Assembly: GCF_033118175.1 (NCBI RefSeq)
Contig: NC_083692.1
Location: 91,058,501 to 91,122,500 of the forward strand
DNA from: Dama dama
Taxonomy: Eukaryota > Chordata > Mammalia > Artiodactyla > Cervidae
Reading direction: 5' to 3'
Length of the DNA stretch: 64,000 bases
The position numbers and the translations under genes were made by a program. The notes beneath the pieces were generated by a model. That model was given only the letters and a program-made list of their open reading frames with translations. It made no database searches and was not told the origin of the DNA. Positions 47,101 to 57,164 of this stretch are shown piece after piece (within the stretch, counting starts at the first letter, position 1; each line of letters begins with the position of its first letter).

Positions 47101-50100
47101 AAAACAAACTTGTGTCCTCACCCATGTGGAGAACACACAGGGTGGAGTTTGCCTTCATTTTTGTAGATGACTTTTTCCAGGTTGGATTAGCCAGGCATGG
47201 GTAGCCCTAACCCTTGAGAAGGTTGATGAAGCAAGGTCTCTCATACATTCAGTAGGATGACTGGAGAACTAGCAGTTGGGAGGCAATTGACATTGTCAAG
47301 GGTAAAGGTCTGGGTTGAGGCCTTGACTCAGTAGCCTACATGATGGGAAATAGGGAGATGGGGGGAAGAGAATACTCTCGGACTTCATGTGTAGTCAGTG
47401 ACAACTTTTATTGATTCTAACTTCAAAATATCGCTCATGTGTTACAACTTTAGTGAAAGCGGAGAGATGGGGTGAGCAAGGCATGGACGGAGGTGGGCAA
47501 GTAAACTGCTGCTTGGCCCTGAGTGTTACTGGGGGGCCTGGAGGAGCCCCAGAAGCTGCCTATCCTCTAGGTTTTGCTCCCTGACAGCCTCTACTCCCCG
47601 CCCCCAGCTCCTTCCTGCCCTGCCTCTCCTGTAGAAGATGCTCCCAGAATCCCTGTCCCCATCCTCTTACCCTACATTGTAGGGTCCCCCAAGAGTCAGC
47701 TGCTACAACCATCCAGAATAAGACCAAAGGCTACAGGTAGGCCTCTCGTGGCTCTGTTTTTTGGCTTCACAGAGGACCTAGCACACAAGCGAGAGGATGT
47801 TGGCCTTGACCACAGTGCATGTAAGCAAACCTTTGACCATGCACAGGCAGGGAATGAGGGCACAGGGCGGGCCAATACTCTTATGAAAGTTGAAGACTAT
47901 GCAGTTATATCAAAATAGAGTTAATTTTTTCCCTATAACATTGGCTTACCTCTGCAATCAAGAAATCTACATTTTTCCTGGCAAAAATCTCTAGCTGTAG
48001 TCGAAAAAGCTTTTTAATTCTAACTTCATCCTTGTGGTGCGCGTACAACGATGTCTGGCAGATCCCCCCTGCTACCAAAGCATCCCCTTTGTCGGCTACT
48101 TCTCTGGCGAGGTCACAGGCAGCGGTGTTTACAGCTTCCCACTGAAGTGAGAGAGCAAGAGTTCACATGGTGAGCCTGGCATTTGAAAGGTGGAACGTAA
48201 TAAATAACAAAGAGGGCAATGAGCAAGTGGCCTGAATGAAAGACACTGGTTTAACCTGAAATTTGAGAAGACCAGCAAAGCTGGGTACCATCTCCTGTAC
48301 TCCCAATGAGCTTGTATTTCCATTATTGTACTTACCACACTGGATCTTAGTGAAGGCTCATTGTTGGAGAATCCCATGGACAGAGGGGCCTGGTGGGCTA
48401 CAGTCCGTTGGGTTGCAAGGAGTCAGACACAACTGGGCGACTTAGCACGCATGCGTGTGCCTCCCCAATGGGCTGTGAGCCACTTCAGAATAGAGTCTAT
48501 GCCTTTGTATCATCTCTGTATTTAGCACAGAGAATGGACTATAACATGTACTCAGTAAATGTTGGTTGGTTGAATGAATAAATGGGCATTAACGTTTACA
48601 AGTATTCATACTCTCCATTTGCAGAATATCTCGCAATACTTCCATATCCTTCACCTTATCCATTTTCCCCAACAACCCAATGCATGTAAGCATCAGTTAT
48701 CACACAGCCAGTAGATGGCAAAGTTGGGTATCAAACCCAGTTCTCTTTATTCCTAGCCAGTGATGCTGTCTTCCCTAGAACCATCCTGTCTGCAGATGTG
48801 GGAAAAAGAAATGAGAAGGTAAAGAGAGATCTATAGTGTCCTTTCTCAACAAAAACATAGCACAGAGGATGGCCATGCCCTTCCAATAGCCTGTTTTCCC
48901 CCAGTCCCATCCCCTACCCTTCCCTTAGATAAACGGACAAAAAATATTTATTTTTTACATAAGTTTACATAATGATTAATTACTTAATGAATATTCTATG
49001 TGGAGGAATTTGTAATAAAGCATAGTACCGCATCAGGTCAGTTCCATGGATTCTCTTCAAGAGGCTATTTTTATTACAGATGACCCCTCTTCCCACCCCG
49101 CCCCACCCCCACACCACACTGTAATCTACCTGACTTTCCATATTGTCTTCACTGGCAGAAAAGGTGAAAGTCTGCATGACATCTGATCCTGCCCTCAAGA
49201 ATTCCATGTGAAGCTGACGAACTGCAAAGGAGTTGCTTTTTATTTTCCATTGAAATAAAAAAAAGTAAAAATCACAGAAACTATCATTTTTAGCAGCAGC
49301 TCATCCACTCACATCTCTTTCAATCATACACACTTCCAAACCGAGTACTTATACAGAAATTGCAGATTCAGGTCAGTAGAATTCGGGGATGGGAAAGGGC
49401 AGAGTGCATACCAGACGGGGGCTGTTGAGCGTAACCTCATGTTGACCTGCCAGTGGGCCTCTTGGCCTGGTGCAGTCACAGGCAGGCCTCAAGCCTGGGT
49501 TGGCCCACTAATCCTTGGTCTCTTGGTCTAAAGAGGGTCTATCCATTTGCTAGTGTCAAGAAGGATGTAGCTGGTCTACGTATAGTCAGTAGTGGGAAGC
49601 CCTCAAAGTAGAATGAGGGAATTCTCACAGCGGGCAGAATGCAGATGATGGAGTCAACTGGAGTAGTTGCGGAGATGCGGCCAGAGAGCTTTCCTTGTCC
49701 AGACACGCCTTCTTCTTGCTCTTCATCCCCCTCCCTCCCACCTGAATCTCTATCCTACTATTTCAGCACTTTCTTCCTGGGAGCGCAAAAAAGATCTCCT
49801 AAAATTAAGAATGAGTTCTTCTTGGGCCAGAAAGAAGTCTCCCTGCTAACACCAGAAAGACAGAACTTTGTCCTACCATCTAACTCTGAGTGTCTGATGG
49901 AACAGTAATCACAGCCATTGGGTACTTAGATGCTGGGCATTTCGTGTGGGTTAACTCATGAGTCCTCACAAGCAGCCCATGTCATGCTCCCATGTGACAG
50001 ATGAAGAAACTGATCCTCAGAGGTCAAAAGACTTGTCCAGGGTCACTCAGCTGGTCAGTAAAACCCACGTTTGTCTGATACACTGTGCATGTATGAACAA

Positions 50101-53100
50101 AATGAGAGCAAATCAAAAGTTCAATCCCAGCTTGTATCCTGTTTCACCCATTTCTTCTTTAGCTGTATTTCTCACTTTAATTTAGGAAGCAAATACAAAA
50201 AAGAGCAAACTTTATAGAATTAAAGTTTCAATTTGATGTTACCAAGCAATCCTATCACAGTTTCTACCTCCAAATCTTTTTTTTTTTCAGCCAAGAGGAC
50301 GAAGTAAAACTGTGTTTATTTCTTTGCCCCTCTTCTCCCCCCAACAGAACCGGGCTGTCTCCTGTCTAAGTTCTATTAAGTTTAAAAGTGAAAGTGGAAG
50401 TTGCTCAGTTGTGACCAACTTTCTGACTCCATGGACTGTATAGTCCTGGAATTCTCCAGGCCAGAATACTGGAGTGGGTAGCCTATCTCTTCTCCAGGAG
50501 ATCTTCCCAACCCAGGGATCAAATCCAGGTCTCTCGCATTGCAGGTGGGTTCTTTACCAGCTGAGTCACCTGGAATTACCATTAATCATCCCTATCAAAC
50601 ATACTGTTTAAATAGCATATGCAAATTAGACACAAGGATGACTCCGACGCAATGTTTTACTGTCTTACGGAAAGTCTTGAATATACATAAGGTAAATATT
50701 CATGGAGCAAATATTAGAATATATATTTTAGCACTCTATATATAAAGATGCAAGTGTGTGTGTGTATGAGAGCGAGCGAGCGTGAGCACACACGCACAGA
50801 GGGGGTAGGATGGGAGAGAATGAAGCCACCTCTTCTGTTTGATTCATGTACAGCCACTATCACCACATCTTAGCAAATTTGGCAAGTGAAACAGTCCTTA
50901 GAAAACACTCACTATTATTTATCTTCTCTCAGCCGGATTTAAGCGACTGTCACCCCGGTAACCACTGAGGGCGATGCTGGCACCGACCTGCGTGTGGGTG
51001 CTCTACCACGGCTTCTGGAGTCCAGAGCCCAGCCTTCACGTAGCCCCTCTTCTCCAGGGTTAGGAGAAAGCTGCCATCTCCAACCACAACCTCCCCACTA
51101 TCCAGACGTTCCAAAAGGCCCTGAAGAATAGAAAGAAAAGTCACCTAAGACCATTCTTCTTATTTTTCCTAAAAGCAGGTTCCAATTGTAGGAAAGGTGG
51201 GTACAGTGCTCTGACAGCTCAGTTTTGTGAAAATCATCTGTGCCTGATGGAATTTCAGAAAATTTGAGTAGACTCTCTTGGACAATCCAGGTACTTGTCT
51301 TGCCCCAAGTTCTGTGACTACTTTTTCTCAAATACCATTTAATCTGAATCAAATTACAGTGAAAATGCTGATTTCATGATATTTTGGTCTTTCAAGATGT
51401 TTGTGGCAGACACTGCTTATCGCGTAACTAATGTGTGTGTTTGCTAATCTATTTTGTTTGGGGAGACAATGTCCCCAACTTAAAAAAATTTCTCGGGTCT
51501 CAGGCTCCTTTGCTGTGGGGGACTGGCCGTGTGACACAGTGGTGGCCGATGGATATAAGTGAAAGCCTGCTGAACATTTCTATAAGAGATTTGTTTTCCT
51601 GATAGAGATACCTACACCCTTCCATCTTATCCCTTTTTCTCCTTCCTGTCTGGAATATCAGCTCAAGTCCTGGTGCCATAGCCATTATTTTGCAGCCATG
51701 CCATCGAAAGCCACGTGCTAAGGCTGAGGGCACAGGTTGATAACTGCAGCCTGGTGTCTTGACGACAGCTTAGAGGAGCTGCAGAGGCTGTGGATTGTGA
51801 CTGCATTTTTTAGGTGAGAAGAATAAACCTCTTTTTTTGTGTGAACCATTGGACATAATCCCACTAGACACAGCATTTCATAGTTCTGCCCTACATTTTC
51901 CAGCATATTCCCAGACTTGTTATCATTCGGTACTCTTAACAAGTCTGGGAGCTAGACAGGGCAGACAGTTTTTATTGCAATTTTATAAATGAGGACACTG
52001 AGGTTCAGAGAGGCTGAGTGAATTGCTCAAGATCATAGAGCTCAGTAGGTAAAACAGTAAATGTCAGATCTTCTAAATTCCTAATCTAGTCTCTATATTT
52101 TGCCACCTTTCTAGTCAGCCCACCTATAACCTGAATAAAAGATTGCATCCAGAGCAGTTATCCAAGGGCTGATGGCGTCAGCCATTTTGTACTGGGGAGT
52201 ACAAAATACGTCCCCAGATACCTACATGGTTCATCTCATTTCCTTCAGGTCATTCGTCAAGTGTCATTTTTTTCCAGAGAGACCTTCCTTTTGATTTATA
52301 AAAACTGCAAATACTCCCATGGGAATCCTTATCCTTCTTGCATAGACTACATTAGTTGAAGATATAACCTTTTTCTCTCTCTTATTTTTTAAATTTTGAA
52401 AGTATGATAACACATTTACAGGAGGCTTGGAAAACACAGAACAAAGTTAGGTGTAGTTTATTTTTTAAGTAGATAAATTAGGATTTTTAGTTGGGATTTC
52501 AATATCAAATTCTCAAAAATTAGTAGAATGAATATACAGAAAGAAGAATATAGTAGATCTGAATAGCACCAAGTGTTTCCTAGTTTATAGTCTATGGGAA
52601 CTTGAATAAAATTTGTATCCTACTTTTGTGTGAAAATTGTATAAATCTTAACTAGGTTGAATTGGTTTGAAGATACGACCTTTTAGTGAAAATATCAGCC
52701 AGTTCATCTCAGCTCTGCCTACAATAGGACACAGAGCAGTGCATGAAGAGGGGAGCTGCCCCTTGTAACCGTCACATCTGCAGCTCAGGAAGGTACATTA
52801 GACGTGGTGGCCCTGAGGCTAAACACCAGGCCACCGTCCTTCTCCATCTTCCTGTGGAGGGAAGTGGAATGCAGCCCAGCTGTGTCAACCAGAAACACTG
52901 TTTTGGCAGAGAGAGCGCCTGACTCTGCTTATTTTTCCATACTTCATATCCAAAGATAAATTTTAGCTGAATGTAGAAGAAATGTTAATGTATTCTATGA
53001 TTCTCACCTCTCTCCCTACTCCCTGCATAGAGTGAAATTTGCTCCTTTCGTTTTGTACTTTTGAAACATAAAAAGGACTTAAACTTTCACTGAGACCTTC

Positions 53101-56100
53101 CCACATACTAGACCCAGTTTCTAGGCAAGAGGGATAAACACTGGAATAATGGTCACTGCCCTCAAGAAGCTCCAAGTGCTGGTTGCCTTGGGGAAGGCCA
53201 TTATATCAACAGACCATCACAGTACAGGGTAATGACTAAATGCTGCAGAGGGATGTGGAAGAGAGAATCAAAGGTATCACCATCTGTCTAAGATTCCAAA
53301 CTGAAAATCCAACACATTTCAATGAAGCTAACTTTGTTAAGAGTTGGACTGAATGTTACACATTCAACAGTTCTAGAGGGGAAAATATCAACACACAATT
53401 TGGCTGTTATAAGTTAATCTCTCACCTCCCACATCCGATCTGTCATAGGGTTACACCAAGCATATCTATTTAACACATCTCACATATGTCCCCTCCCCCA
53501 TCCTTACTGCCCTGGACTATTGTAATGGTCTCCAGTTCACTCCAGCCCACTCTAAACTGTCTTCCACTGCTGCCAGAACAAAGCCTTGTCTGACCTATTA
53601 TTTATGATTACATCCCCTTTTGCCTCTTGCTGAAGTTCACACACCTTCCATTCCTGCACCCATCATCTGTGTGGCAGTATCTGGTTACTCACCTGTTGCC
53701 CCTGTTTGGCTGGAAGATGCTTGAGGCTCAAGTGGCAAGCCTGTCTTGTCACCTTGTCTCTCCCCCTCATATAGCACCCACCGTGAAGTGAAGTGATAGT
53801 CGCTCTGCTGCTGCTGCTAAGTCATGTCAGTCATGTCCAACTCTGTGTGACCCCATAGACGGCAGCCCACCAGGCTCCCGTCCCTGGGATTCTCCAGGCA
53901 AGAATACTGGAGTGGGCTGCCATTTCCTTCTCCAGTGCATGAAAGTGAAAAGTGAAAGTGAAGTCGCTCAGTCATGTCTGACTCTTCGCAACCCCATGGA
54001 CTGCAGCCCACCAGGCTCCTCCGTCCATGGGATTTTCCAGGCAAGAGTACTGGAGTGGGGTGCCATTGCCTTCTCCGGACAGTCGCTCAGTCCTGTCCAA
54101 TTCTTTGCGATCCCATGGACTGTAGCCTGAGAGGCTTCTCTGTCCATGGAATTCTCCAGGCAAGAATACTAGAGTGGGTTGCCATTCCCTTCTCCAGGGG
54201 ATCTTCCTGACCCAGGGATAGAACCTGGGTCTCCCGCATTGCAGGCAGATTCTTTACCATCTGAGCCACAGGGGAAGTAGGCCCTTAATAAACTATGTCA
54301 AGAGTTAGCAGATGACCGGACTGTTTTGAAAATGTCATGTATCTCATATGTTACAAGTTTGGTCCTGACAAGGAGCAATACTCTGATAGAAAATTAGCTA
54401 GGGTTTTAAGAAAATGATGGTGGGAATTTGACTGTTGCCTTCATGATAACAAATAAGACATTTTGATCTGTTATCTGGATGTTTGTCCAGCATTTAAAAT
54501 TTTGCCAGTTTCCTTAACAGCTATTAGGAAAATAAATGATCAAGATATGCATTCAGAGCATCTTTCAGCCCCTCTTTCACTGCTAGACTTAACACCTCAG
54601 TTAACTGCTACACCTTCACAATCTAAATATAGCTCTAAAATGACAGAGGACTGTGTAAAATAAAGAGCACTGTAAATTATTTGCACTATATCTATATTTT
54701 CATTCCATCCTCCCTTTCTGTTTGACAGTGACTCTCCCTGGGATCTGAGTGAGCTCTGAGAGGCAGGGATGCCCTCTTTTTGCAGATAGCAGTATCTAGA
54801 CCTCTTGGATTTAAGATCTGGCTTCAGGGCACCTTTATTCATATACAGACGAGTAGGGCAACTTCACTTTGTGGCAGGAAGCTGCCAGAGGTCCATTCTA
54901 CTTAAAATATCTCTCCATCTGCCTGAAACTGCCACCAGGACTGCTCATTTGTATTAAAGAAAGCAATTGGAGCTGTCCTCTGTGGCAGTTAAATGAATTC
55001 TTAAGATGCACCTGTTAGCTGAAAAGAGTGGTGAGGTTAGCTCTACTCCACTAGCATTTAACTCCCAGGCCCACGTTAGCATGGACTCTCATATGAAAAT
55101 CTTGGTATTGCAAAGAGCAGAGGCCAGCAGGGAATAGAACAGGGAAAGCATATATTAAAAAAAACACAAAAAACAAGAAACAAAAGCACCTTTAAAGAAA
55201 TGAACTGATACTAACACATATATATGGAATTTAGAAAGATGGTAACGACAACCCTATATGCAAAACAGAAAAAGAGACACAGAAATACAGAACAGACTTT
55301 TGAACTCTGTGGGAGAATGTGAGGGTGGGATGTTTCAAAAGAACAGCATGTATACTATCTATGGTGAAACAGATCACCAGCCCAGGTGGGATGCATGAGA
55401 CAAGTGCTCCGGCCTGGTGCACTGGGAAGACCCAGAGGAATCGGGTGGAGAGGGAGGTGGGAGCGGGGATTGGGATGGGGAAGACGTGTAAATCCATGGC
55501 TGATTCATATCAATGTATGACAAAACCCACTGAAATGTTGTGAAGTGATTGGCCTCCAACTAATAAAAAAAATAAAATAAAAAAAAAATAAAAAAATAAA
55601 ACAGAAACTATGAAACAGAAAAAAAAAAAAAGAAATGAACTGAAAAGTAAGCATAGTAGTAGAGAAAGCTCAGAGAAAAATCAGCATAAGGTTCTTCTTT
55701 TTATCATGCTTATTTTCTTCAATGCCTATATTTTACTTTTATAATCAGAAAAACATCTCCAAAATATATTTTTTGTTAAGTTTTAAAACTCATATTCCAC
55801 AACTTATGTAACTACTACCATTATTGTGTCTTTCTGTACAGTGCATGTATAAGTATTTTTATATAGTTGGGATCAGTCTGTGACATATCATATCTCCTTT
55901 TGTAACTTATTGCCAAAGCACTTTGCCTGTTTCCACACTCAACTTTTTTAATTGGCTACCTGATAACTTATTAAGTGAATGATCTTTATTTACAGAGCCC
56001 AGGACTGTGGGGCACCTTGGTTGCCCCTATCTTTTTAGTATAAATGAAATGGTGGTGCATGTTTCCACTTCTATATTGCCACTGCCTTGCCCACCCTCTC

Positions 56101-56917
56101 TTCTGAGTTACCTGGCACAGGTGGCTTGCTCCGAGAAGTTTGGAGATGTTCCGCGTCCAAGTTCATGCCCTTCCTAATTATGTTTTGTCACCCCCTCCTC
56201 CCCACCACGCGCACATCTAGTGTGAAAATGGGGGAACAGGGCGACAGCTGGCAAGCACATCAGGAAAGGGGAGCTAGGAGACCGGTACTGCAGGACTACG
56301 TGAGGTGGAGCCCCTACCCCTTCGCCCAGCACACCCCCACCCTCCACCCCGCTGCGGGTCTGAGGTCTCCGCGTCCGGGACCGGTTTCAGGCCAGTACGA
56401 GGCTTGGGGGGTTCAGACAACCGCTTTTCCTCAAACGTGAGAGGAACGCACTCTGGGACAGTTGAATAGAAGAGCTGCGGGTGCAGGTGGGCTGAGGGTA
56501 GAAAACGTGAGCGCCACCTAAGTCTGAAAGGCTGGGTTTCAAATACCTGCTCCACCTGGACCCGATCTATGAGCCTGAACTAGTCTGCTGACTCGGAGGC
56601 TCAGTTTCCTCACCTGTAAAATGGGAATAAAAGTGAAGCAGAGATCATTTGCATAGAGCACTCGCGCGGTGCAGGGTAGCAAGGCGAGGCTCCATAACTG
56701 GTACCCAAGATTGCTATCTCATCCTGACACCTAGGCATACTGTAGTCCTGGTGACTCGCGAGGGGGTAGACGGAGGCTCAGAGCCCTCCAGGTGCCTCGC
56801 CCGGGCCGCAGAGCTTGGCCAGGGACTGAGGTGGAGCCCCCCGGCCAGGGGGGCTGAGTACCTCCTGGGCTCCCCGAAACTCACCTTCTTGACTCTGGGC
56901 CCCCGGGTCGGTGCCAT
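40978..56917 (-). CDS. BHMT2: BHMT2 gene, complete, 8 coding exons
   Basis: BHMT2 is a cytosolic zinc enzyme that remethylates homocysteine with S-methylmethionine as donor. Exons: 56917-56885, 51120-50988, 49221-49130, 48141-47950, 46143-45996, 44900-44718, 44475-44247, 41059-40978. All introns are GT-AG and phases match, giving 363 residues, the usual length. Features seen: GDGS loop at 25-28, Ser77 (BHMT has Tyr), Glu150 at the end of FLIAE, and zinc ligands Cys208 (GVNC), Cys290 and Cys291 (GGCCG). No frameshift or early stop is seen, so the gene looks functional. It shares a head-to-head promoter with DMGDH. Compared with the human protein as I remember it, residues 155-156 read AV (VE in human) and 261 is Ala (Gly in human). 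Confidence 0.96.
41129..41163. repeat. (GT)n microsatellite in BHMT2 intron 7
   Basis: About 16 GT units with one TTT interruption, 70 bases upstream of the exon 8 acceptor in transcript direction. Confidence 0.95.
41431..41779 (-). repeat. CHR-type SINE with 14-base TSD
   Basis: Antisense CHR SINE (gcttctcactgcagggtctt, gaggcatgttggaccctccc, ccgctgagccaccggggaag). tgaagccagttttt at 41431-41444 and 41766-41779 is a perfect duplication; the element is 41445-41765, in BHMT2 intron 7. Confidence 0.93.
41780..44246. other. BHMT2 intron 7, main part
   Basis: About 2.5 kb with no repeat I can name and no exon-like element. The plus-strand frame at 42310-42600 has no known family features. Introns 4 and 2 (46778-47949, 49222-50270) are similarly plain. 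Confidence 0.45.
44247..44475 (-). CDS. BHMT2: BHMT2 coding exon 7
   Basis: 229 bases, acceptor ATTACAG, donor GTAGGA at 44246. It completes residue 261 (Ala) and encodes [40 protein letters not shown] and on to THTKPWIRA (262-336). GGCC carries zinc ligands Cys290 and Cys291. Confidence 0.95.
44718..44900 (-). CDS. BHMT2: BHMT2 coding exon 6
   Basis: 183 bases, acceptor TGCACAG, donor GTGAGC at 44717. It completes Gly200 and encodes ASVVGVNCQFGPWTSLKTMS through DLPEYPF (201-260). Cys208 in GVNC is the first zinc ligand. Confidence 0.95.
44945..45811. mobile_element. L1 with 5' inversion in BHMT2 intron 5
   Basis: From 44945 to about 45345 the plus strand is antisense L1 3' UTR, starting with a T-rich tail (ttgaagtctagttgatttac, gatgctgaatatagttccct). 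From 45345 to 45811 it is sense L1 ORF2 (taccactgtatcaaaaagaa, gcaatctacagattcaatga). Read on the minus strand this is an inverted ORF2 piece followed by a normal 3' end, the twin-priming arrangement. Confidence 0.75.
45996..46143 (-). CDS. BHMT2: BHMT2 coding exon 5
   Basis: 148 bases, acceptor CTCTTAG, donor GTAATG at 45995. It encodes YFEHAVEAVWAVEVLKESGK, then PVAATMCIGPEGDMYGITPG and ECAVKLVKA (151-199). The conserved MCIGPEGD strand is intact. Confidence 0.94.
46563..46777 (-). repeat. Bov-tA SINE in BHMT2 intron 4
   Basis: Antisense SINE, from gtcagtctctaggtcgtgtc to gagccacctgggaagccctg. Confidence 0.88.
47950..48141 (-). CDS. BHMT2: BHMT2 coding exon 4
   Basis: 192 bases, 64 full codons. 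Acceptor CACTTCAG, donor GTAAG at 47949. It encodes WEAVNTAACDLAREVADKGD, ALVAGGICQTSLYAHHKDEV and on to NVDFLIAE (87-150). Glu150 corresponds to Glu159 of BHMT, a homocysteine-binding residue. Confidence 0.95.
48365..48451 (+). repeat. Bov-tA 3' fragment in BHMT2 intron 3
   Basis: Only the SINE 3' part is present: ggagaatcccatggacagag through gggcgacttagcacgc. The tRNA-like head is missing. Confidence 0.85.
48590..48780 (+). repeat. MIR, internally deleted
   Basis: ccttatccattttccccaac, then cagccagtagatggcaaagt and caaacccagttctctttatt keep the MIR order but with losses in the middle. It is in BHMT2 intron 3. Confidence 0.55.
49130..49221 (-). CDS. BHMT2: BHMT2 coding exon 3
   Basis: 92 bases after a TTTGCAG acceptor; donor GTAGAT at 49129. 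It completes Val56 and encodes RQLHMEFLRAGSDVMQTFTF then SASEDNMESQ (57-86). BHMT proteins are nine residues longer in this region, which fixes the paralogue as BHMT2. Confidence 0.94.
49905..50085 (+). repeat. MIR in BHMT2 intron 2
   Basis: gttaactcatgagtcctcac, gacagatgaagaaactgatc and gggtcactcagctggtcagt follow the MIR consensus. Confidence 0.75.
50383..50575 (-). repeat. Bov-tA SINE in BHMT2 intron 2
   Basis: Antisense, from gtgaaagtggaagttgctca to gctgagtcacctggaatta, with a shortened middle part. Confidence 0.87.
50988..51120 (-). CDS. BHMT2: BHMT2 coding exon 2
   Basis: 133 bases, acceptor CTTCAG ending at 51121, donor GTCGGT at 50987. It encodes GLLERLDSGEVVVGDGSFLL and onward to AVVEHPHA, residues 12-55 plus one base. 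GDGS replaces the GDGG of BHMT, as in BHMT2 proteins. Confidence 0.95.
51960..52110 (+). repeat. MIR in BHMT2 intron 1
   Basis: aaatgaggacactgaggttc, gagaggctgagtgaattgct and catagagctcagtaggtaaa follow the MIR core and 3' order. Confidence 0.7.
53500..53740 (-). repeat. L2-like old LINE fragment
   Basis: ctgccctggactattgtaat, gtctccagttcactccagcc and gctgccagaacaaagccttg resemble the antisense L2 3' end. Moderate certainty. Confidence 0.45.
53783..54285 (-). repeat. Bov-tA SINE containing a nested Bov-A2
   Basis: A Bov-A2 dimer (about 53813-54078, with a gctgctgctgct tail side) lies in the 3' end of an antisense Bov-tA whose remainder continues to 54285. agtcgctc occurs on both sides of the inner element (53799-53806 and 54080-54089 region) as its target duplication. 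The Bov-A2 linker at 53941-53961 carries gaaagtgaaaagtgaaagtg, an ISRE-like sequence. Confidence 0.85.
55194..55643 (+). mobile_element. Young 5'-truncated L1 with 15-base TSD
   Basis: Sense L1 3' UTR (acacatatatatggaattta, gcctggtgcactgggaagac, gaagtgattggcctccaact) and an A-rich tail. aaagaaatgaactga at 55194-55208 and 55629-55643 is a perfect duplication. The well-kept tail and duplication suggest a recent insertion. It lies in BHMT2 intron 1, opposite in direction to the gene and 1.3 kb from exon 1. Confidence 0.93.
56500..56690 (-). repeat. MIR upstream of the CpG-rich block
   Basis: gaggctcagtttcctcacct followed by gtaaaatgggaataaaagtg is the MIR core signature. It is in BHMT2 intron 1, close to exon 1. 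Confidence 0.75.
56885..56917 (-). CDS. BHMT2: BHMT2 coding exon 1
   Basis: ATG at 56917-56915 opens MAPTRGPRVKK, followed by a GTGAG donor at 56884. G at -3 and G at +4 give a good start context. Same length and phase as BHMT exon 1. It lies in the CpG-rich block shared with DMGDH. Confidence 0.92.
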
Positions 56918-57063
56918 CGCGCCTCTGCGGCGCAGCGCGGGGAAGCGGGAGCGCGCGCAGCCAGGAGCCCGCCCCTCGCCCGGGGGAGGGTCCCGCCCGC
57001 CCGCAGGCCCTTCAGTCCGCTGGCTTGGGAGCCGATGCCTGCGTCCTCGCCCTCAGCCTCGCC
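56918..57063. promoter_or_regulatory. BHMT2/DMGDH bidirectional promoter
   Basis: Only 146 bases separate the BHMT2 ATG (minus) from the DMGDH ATG (plus). The interval is very GC- and CpG-rich, with GC boxes at 56968-56975 (cccgcccc) and 56992-57002 (cccgcccgccc) and no TATA box that I can see. Both 5' UTRs must be short and start inside or near it, so the genes probably share one CpG-island promoter. Start sites are not visible. Confidence 0.75.
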
Positions 57064-57164
57064 ATGCTCCGCCTGGGCACACGGCGGCTGCGGGGCCTCG
57101 GGCTGCGGGGCTTCCCGCTGAGGGGCTCCCCCGGCCGCCCGCACTCAGTCTGCAGCCGCCGAGG
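57064..57164 (+). CDS. DMGDH: DMGDH coding exon 1
   Basis: ATG at 57064 with G at -3; 33 codons plus two bases, then a GTGAGT donor at 57165. Encodes the mitochondrial leader ending GSPGRPHSVCSRRG, where Gly34 is completed by exon 2. Very CpG-rich. Confidence 0.93.

Larger units (their letters stand above)
51121..53782. other. BHMT2 intron 1, 3' part
   Basis: Includes a MIR and an L2-like piece. The stretch 51480-51860, with gaagaataaacctc near its end, resembles an old LTR-type repeat but is too diverged to assign. Nothing else is recognised; 54290-55193 and 55644-56500 are also plain. Confidence 0.4.

Noticed and set aside
47574..47918. 114-codon open frame, plus strand
   Set aside because: It lies in BHMT2 intron 4 on the opposite strand, with no recognisable domain, Kozak support or splice partners. 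Probably chance in a GC-richer stretch.
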